Shown piece by piece: positions 58,901-64,000 of a stretch of DNA of 64,000 nucleotides. The stretch covers positions 179,923-243,922 of the forward strand of contig CANTUR010000795.1 of NCBI GenBank assembly GCA_947683625.1. The letters run 5' to 3'. This DNA is from Mallotus nudiflorus (Eukaryota; Streptophyta; Magnoliopsida; Malpighiales; Euphorbiaceae). Under the pieces are notes generated by a model. That model saw only the letters and a program-made list of their open reading frames with translations, was not told the origin of the DNA and did not search any database. Each line of letters begins with the position of its first letter. The stretch's first letter is position 1. The position numbers were made by a program, and so were the translations under genes.

Positions 58901-59314
58901 TTTGTTTTTCTAAAAGTATCTCCGATGAAGGGTGTGATGAGATTTGGCAGGAAGGGTAAGTTAGCACCGAGATACATTGGACCGTTTGAGATTCTGGAGA
59001 GAGTTGGCACTGTTGCATATCGGTTGGATTTGCCTCCGAGTATGTCACAGGTGCATCCAGTATTTCATATCTCGATGTTGAGGAAGTATATCTCAGACCC
59101 TTCACACGTGTTGCAACCTGACAGTGTGGAAGTGAGTGAAGATTTGACGTTTGTGGAAGAACCTGTGGTGATCATTGATTATCAAGTTCGACAGTTGAGA
59201 TCGAAGCAGATTCCGATGGTCAAGGTTCTGTGGCGCAGCGACAGAGTTGAAGAGCATACCTGGGAGACTGAAGCTGAGATGCGAGCTTCTTACCCGTATC
59301 TCTTTCCTTCTTGA
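55921..59314 (+). pseudogene. pol of element C: protease, RT, RNase H, integrase, chromodomain-like tail
   Basis: Protease (LFDPGATHSF, about 55955) is in frame with gag. One-base indels then shift the frame near 55990, 56347, 56838, 57095, 57919 and 58272. Stops occur at 56616-56618, near 56746, near 57086 and at 58487-58489. RT keeps FIDD (Asp codons at 56971-56976), though FGLTNAP reads FVLTNAP. RNase H (VYCDAS, DLEMAAV, TDHKSL) and the integrase zinc region are well preserved. In the integrase core SDRG reads SDRD. The stretch from 58496 to the stop at 59312-59314 (DGQSERT, GPFEILERVG, VKVLWRSDRVEEHTWE) is open. Confidence 0.93.
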
Positions 59315-59348
59315 TCTTGTTTTCTGGAATTCGGGGACGAATTCTTGT

Positions 59349-59361
59349 AAGGGGGGAAGAC
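59349..59361 (+). other. Polypurine tract of C
   Basis: aaggggggaagac lies directly before the 3' LTR. Confidence 0.85.
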
Positions 59362-62300
59362 TGTAATATTCCGTGTTTTTTAAAATATTTTTACACTGTA
59401 CCGAGATATGCAGTGTTAATAATTTCTGTATATTATATGATATTTTTATGAGTTGATATGTATTTAAAACCTATTTTTATTACTGTATATTATTTTCAGT
59501 GTTTTACGTAAAATTTTCCCGGGGACTTGCATTTTCGGGGAAATTTTTCACGTAAACAATGTATTATTAATTATTTTAAATATATTTTCGGACTTGCATG
59601 TACTCATGCGTATTTTTAAATTATTAAATAAAGTCTGTGTGTGTATATTTATTTAATTAGGGTTTATTATTACCCTAATATTTTATTAATTATTTATTTA
59701 TTTTATTATTATTTAATTAATTTTATTTAGTATAAATTATTAAAATATTAGATTTTATGTGTGTGGTGTATATTTGATGTGTGTAATTTAATATTATTTT
59801 ATTATATAGTGTAAAGTATATATATATACATATATACATTAAAATTTGTCAAATTACAAAAGAATTGGAAAATTACCAAACTGCCCCCGACTACTCCTTC
59901 TTCCCCGATCACCTTCTCCTCGCCGTCCGGACGCCTTTCATGCCGTTTCTTCACCGTGGGTGTGCCACCGCCTTCCCCAACCATTTCCGCCGCCTGAGGT
60001 AGCCGTTTCCGGTGCTTGGAAGTCGATTTTGGCCGGAGAAGCCGAAAATCGATCCATCGTCGTTCACGTCGATTCCGGCCATCGTTATCGACACCGCCGA
60101 TCTATTTCTTCTCCATGAGCTCTGGTGAGTGTGATTCTAGCTTTGGTTTTGAGCTAAAATGGTCTAGAATTGCTTAGGTTTCAATTTTTCTAATTTCGGC
60201 CTATTAGGGTTTTTGATTTTTTTTGAGCTTCGAATTGATTGATTCATGAAAAATCCCTTCACAAATGTTGTTCCTAGTAGCTCAATCTACATGTATGATT
60301 TTTTTGTATAATTTTTGGAGATTTTTTTGGATTTTTGGGTATTTTTGAATATTTTAATATTATTTTCTAATTTTCGGAAATTAATTATTTAAATTATGAA
60401 ATTGGAGTTTATGGTTAAAATTAGGTGTTGAAATGAATTATGGGAATTTATTTGGAATTTTTATGAATTTCTAAGTATTTATTTTGAATTATTGAAGTTT
60501 ATGTGATTTTGAGAAATTAGGTTAATTGTGTTTTAAATTGAATTTAATTGGTTAATTGAGTTTAATTATTAATATTATTGATAAATATGTTGAGAAAATT
60601 AATTTTGGATAATTGTATAATTTTTGGTGAATTTTTGAAGTAATTTAAGTATATTAATATATATAGGGGTATTTTGGTAATTTTACCCTAAATTGGCAAA
60701 AATTGTAATTTAATTGGTTTTAATAGTTATTTAAGGTATAAAAATGATTTCTATAAATTATTTAGTATTTTTAACTAATTAAAACTATTTTTCGTGAATT
60801 ATTTTCAATTATATATATAATATACGGTTTTTCTAATAAAATGAGTTTTTAATCGGTTTTTACAGTGTTTCAAGGTTAATTATGTAATTTCTACGTATAA
60901 AATGTATTTCTGTGATTTAAGGATATTTTTGGTATACCTGGAATATGTTCTGTGTTTATGGACCCCGGTCGGTGGACTGTAGTTTGGAGTCCGACCGTGG
61001 GATTTTGATTGTGTTGAGCTTGTTTTTCGAAGTGTATTTCTTTGCAGGGTCGGCTCTACTCTTTTGAGTAGAGAGATGTCCATTTTACAGGGGAGGTTCT
61101 GCCGAATTTTTGGTAGAATTCTCGTAAAACGTGATATCCAGTCGAACCCTAATTTCTGATTCTGTGTTTAATACTCTAGATTGAATTCTAGGATTTCTGT
61201 TAGGGTTTATTCTGATGTCGATTATTTATTGCTTGTTTAGTTGCGCCGAGACCGAGGGCTAGTGGACCAGGCCCGTCGGACCTGTCTCATGGAGCGCATT
61301 AGGTGAGTTACTATACTATATATATATGCTTAGGATGCATGATTTAGAAATGCATGTTTTATGTTGATTAAATATGCATAAACAATTTGATTACTTCTTA
61401 AGTTTACATTAAGTATATTTTTGGTTTATTTTTGATATATAATAAATTATATACATGTTTTGTTAATAAAATATATTTAAAATATTTTTAAATATATTTT
61501 TAGTTTAATTTATGATTTGATTGGATTTATTTGACATATATATACTCGAAATATACCTGATTTACGTTTGGTATATTTTCGGTATATATATGGTTTATAT
61601 TGTTATTTTATTTAAATTCATGCATCAATTATTGTGAATGAATGTTTTATATTTAATGATGAAGGATATCAATAGAACGTGCCTACCTAGTGGGCAGCAC
61701 TAGAACCGAGTACGTACCGGTACGCCTATAGCTTTAGGCTATAATACTAACTTATTTGTGGATATTGATTTAATGTGATTATTGATGTGTGAGATGTGGT
61801 TTGTGGGTGTGATTGCTGGAGCTCGGTTGACCAAGTGTCTCGGGGCCAATCACACTGGCAGTCAGACTGCTGGAGCTCGGTTGACTTAGTGTCTCAGGGC
61901 CAGTCTACTGTCCAAATGGATTAAGTGGATATATTTGGATTAAGTGAGCCTGTATGGCTAGAGTGTTGTTTAACACTATTTTCTGAGGTTGCGATATTCT
62001 AGGGTTCTATGTGATCCTTCATAAAAGATGATTTTCAGACAAAATATAAAAATGATTTTTCTGCATCCGTATGAATTTGCCTGTATATATACATATTACA
62101 TATATACCGTTGATTGTATGCATTATCACTTAGTGTGTATGTATATATATTATAGTAATTCACTCAGTGAGGTCTGACTCCCCTCCGTTGACTATTTTTC
62201 AGGAGAGTCAACTTCTTCAGACCTCAGTAGCAGGTCGATACGTCGGATTTCTTCCGCCCCGGCTTCTTTGTGTAAATTATTTACTTGAGTCTTATTTATT

Positions 62301-62607
62301 TTATCTAGACACTGCAGTAGTTGAGAATTAAAGTATTGGATTTTATGTATTTTATTTTAAAGAGATGTATTATATTGAAACTGGATTTGTATTAAAAAGA
62401 TTATATATCTATGAGATGAGATTTTGATTTAAATCCAGTTGATGTGAATAATATTATGATATTATGATTTTTATTTCCGCTGCATATTATATGGTTATTA
62501 TTATTGTTGAATGATTTATTTTATTTTTAGGCTTGCTACGGGTTCCGGATTCGAAAGAATTCCCGTTCCCTAGCGCCGGTCATAGCCCCCTGTTTTGGAT
62601 CGTGACA
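59362..62607 (+). repeat. 3' LTR of element C (3246 bp)
   Basis: It begins TGTAATATTCCG and ends GTGACA, followed by aaaat. The landmarks are the same as in the 5' LTR. The hairpin cassette at 61054-61131 has CATTTTAC in arm 2. The tandem modules are near 61806-61915. Confidence 0.95.
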
Positions 62608-64000
62608 AAAATGGACCTAAGTCTAAATTAACTTAATGAGCCTAAGTTAATTTAATCTAAAATCCAATTTTAAAGTCCTATTAATTAAATGGGTTAGAGC
62701 CTAATATGGGCTTGGATCCGAAACGAATAAAAATAAGAAAAAGCCCAACAAACATAAAAAAAATACCAAAACAATCAAACAAGCAATTAAAATTATTTCT
62801 TCTAAAAAAACCTAATTTGATTTCATGCAACCTAAAAATTAATCTATTGTCATTATTGATTTTATTAATTTTTACTAATTAATTTTAATGACAGAAAACA
62901 AAAATATTCACTATTTTTCATTATTAGGGCTATTACAATTGTCTACTGAAAATAAAAATAAAAATTAATACAACCTAAAAAAAAATTAAAATGAATAAAA
63001 ACACAAAATAAAACAACCAACAAAATAATAACAAATAAATAAAAACCATAAAAACTACATTCAAATACAAAATTTAATCCATGACATTTGATGGATCTTC
63101 ATGGATTTTGCTCTCCATAGTGAATTCATATCACCTCATCTATCATGAAACGCAAAATAAATAAAATAAAATAAATATAGATTAGTACCTAAACAAAATA
63201 AAAATAAAAATTAAATAAAATCAAAAGAATGAAAAAAAATCAAAATCAAAATCAAAATAGAAAGGAGTAGAAGAAGAGATGATTTGATCAATACAGTATT
63301 GATTTCCCTCAAAGGATGATCACCGTTGATTGAACAATCTGTGGTTTTTGTTTTTGTTTTGTGATTTTAGATTTATTTGAATCTGATTATTGGAAAAGGA
63401 CTCAAAAAGTACATGAAAGAGAACAATATTTTTGACTCACCGCTAAAATCAGAAAAGCCACGGCAAATAATTAAAAAGAAGGCAAAGAGTTTCCCACAGC
63501 TAAAATAGAAAAAATTAGGGCAAAAGTCAAGAGTCTCCCCTTTCTCTATGAAATATTATTTATTTAAAAAGGAAAAATAAGATAATCAAAATAGAACTAA
63601 ATCTAATCCTAACAAATTGATAATTATAGTTTATTAGGAATTATAATAAATTAAAATAATTAAATAAACAAATAAAGAAACAAACAAACAAAATAATAAA
63701 AAAAATGAAAATCGGCATCAATGCAGTGGAATGGCCACTATACATCCATATGGCCATTGGCCATGTTTTTGCCCACTTGGCCATTTGGCCTTTTTGGCCC
63801 TTTTTTTTTCTTTTTATTTTTTATTTTCCCCTTTTATTGAAAATTTATTTATTTATTTTCTTTTATAAAATTTTTAAAAAAATTAAATAAATAAATAGAT
63901 AAATAAAAATTTAAAAAAAGTCCTAAAAATAATTTACAATTTAGTTCAAAACCAATAAATCATATTCAATAAGTCTAATTTCACAGTCAATTTTTATCAT
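62608..64000 (-). repeat. 5' LTR of element H, outer part (runs off the window)
   Basis: After the aaaat duplication the sequence is colinear with 6650-7930 and 8922-10280. It includes about 150 bases (about 62613-62700) that are missing from the 3' LTR copy. By alignment with 6009-7984, about 55 bases of LTR remain beyond the window end. Confidence 0.85.

Larger units (their letters stand above)
51132..62607 (+). mobile_element. Gypsy element 'C' (Tekay/Del-like), complete, inserted in the LTR of H
   Basis: LTRs at 51132-54368 and 59362-62607 flank gag-pol. A perfect 5-bp duplication aaaat stands at 51127-51131 and 62608-62612. The LTRs are nearly the same by eye, many of the differences being one-base changes in homopolymer length. 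Coding is broken by stops and about seven one-base indels. Confidence 0.96.
6009..64000 (-). mobile_element. Tat/Ogre-like LTR element 'H', split by nested insertions (proposed single host)
   Basis: The minus-strand 3' end (array, polypurine tract, LTR) lies at 6009-11400. The minus-strand 5' end (LTR, primer site, leader, gag start) lies at 49124-64000. Both LTRs belong to one family, are colinear, and look roughly 85% alike by eye over the first 500 bases. Order and orientation fit one element whose middle is filled by gypsy insertions, or two separate copies of the same family. The 5' LTR would begin about 55 bases beyond the window. No Tat-type protease, reverse transcriptase or integrase was recognised; the central coding region may be lost or hidden in 11.4-13.3 kb and 17.0-19.3 kb. 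Confidence 0.5.

Overview
This is a gene-poor, AT-rich stretch of plant nuclear DNA, almost certainly pericentromeric or otherwise heterochromatic. Nearly every base that can be assigned belongs to LTR retrotransposons nested inside one another. I see no convincing host gene, tRNA, rRNA or CRISPR array. The plant assignment rests on the element types: a Ty1/copia element with plant-type gag-pol, Ty3/gypsy elements of the Tekay/Del chromovirus type (LTRs over 3 kb, tRNA-iMet primer site, chromodomain-like tail), and a Tat/Ogre-like element with a GGCGACTCC primer site. The species cannot be named from the sequence.

Layout. 1-5776 is the 3' part of a copia element. Its polyprotein frame runs 252-4232 unbroken by frameshifts but carries four in-frame stops, followed by a 1530-bp LTR. 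From 6009 a minus-strand Tat-like element (called H) begins with its 3' LTR (6009-7984). Next come a duplicated block (array, polypurine tract, partial LTR) and minisatellite arrays (91-bp and 39-bp units) up to about 11.4 kb. The other end of H is seen at 49124-51131 and 62608-64000 (gag remnant, primer site, 5' LTR), so H may have been the host of everything between.

The fill of H. There is a solo gypsy LTR 'I' (13315-17002, TSD ttgtt) and an unassigned stretch at 17003-19260. An old gypsy element 'B' starts at 19261 and has two insertions. The first is the complete element 'A' (23279-34708, TSD ttttc). The second is a three-deep stack of solo LTRs: D (34784-44573) holds E (36619-43077), which holds F (39267-42528). 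B resumes at 44579 and is cut off in reverse transcriptase at 45645. There it joins a minus-strand gypsy fragment 'G' (45646-49100). A second complete gypsy element 'C' (51132-62607, TSD aaaat) sits inside the 5' LTR of H.

How the parts work. A, B, C, D, E, F, G and I are one family. Its LTR begins TGTAATA, ends GTGACA, and (where long enough) carries a TA-rich promoter-like tract, a pyrimidine/GC-rich patch, splice-like signals and a set of conserved inverted repeats. The internal part encodes gag with two zinc knuckles, protease, reverse transcriptase, RNase H, integrase and a chromodomain-like tail. All copies are broken. A and C share three gag stop codons that B lacks, which suggests that the recently active lineage spread while already defective. 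The most interesting signals are these shared stops, the hairpin cassettes in the LTR, and the flip-core minisatellite in H.
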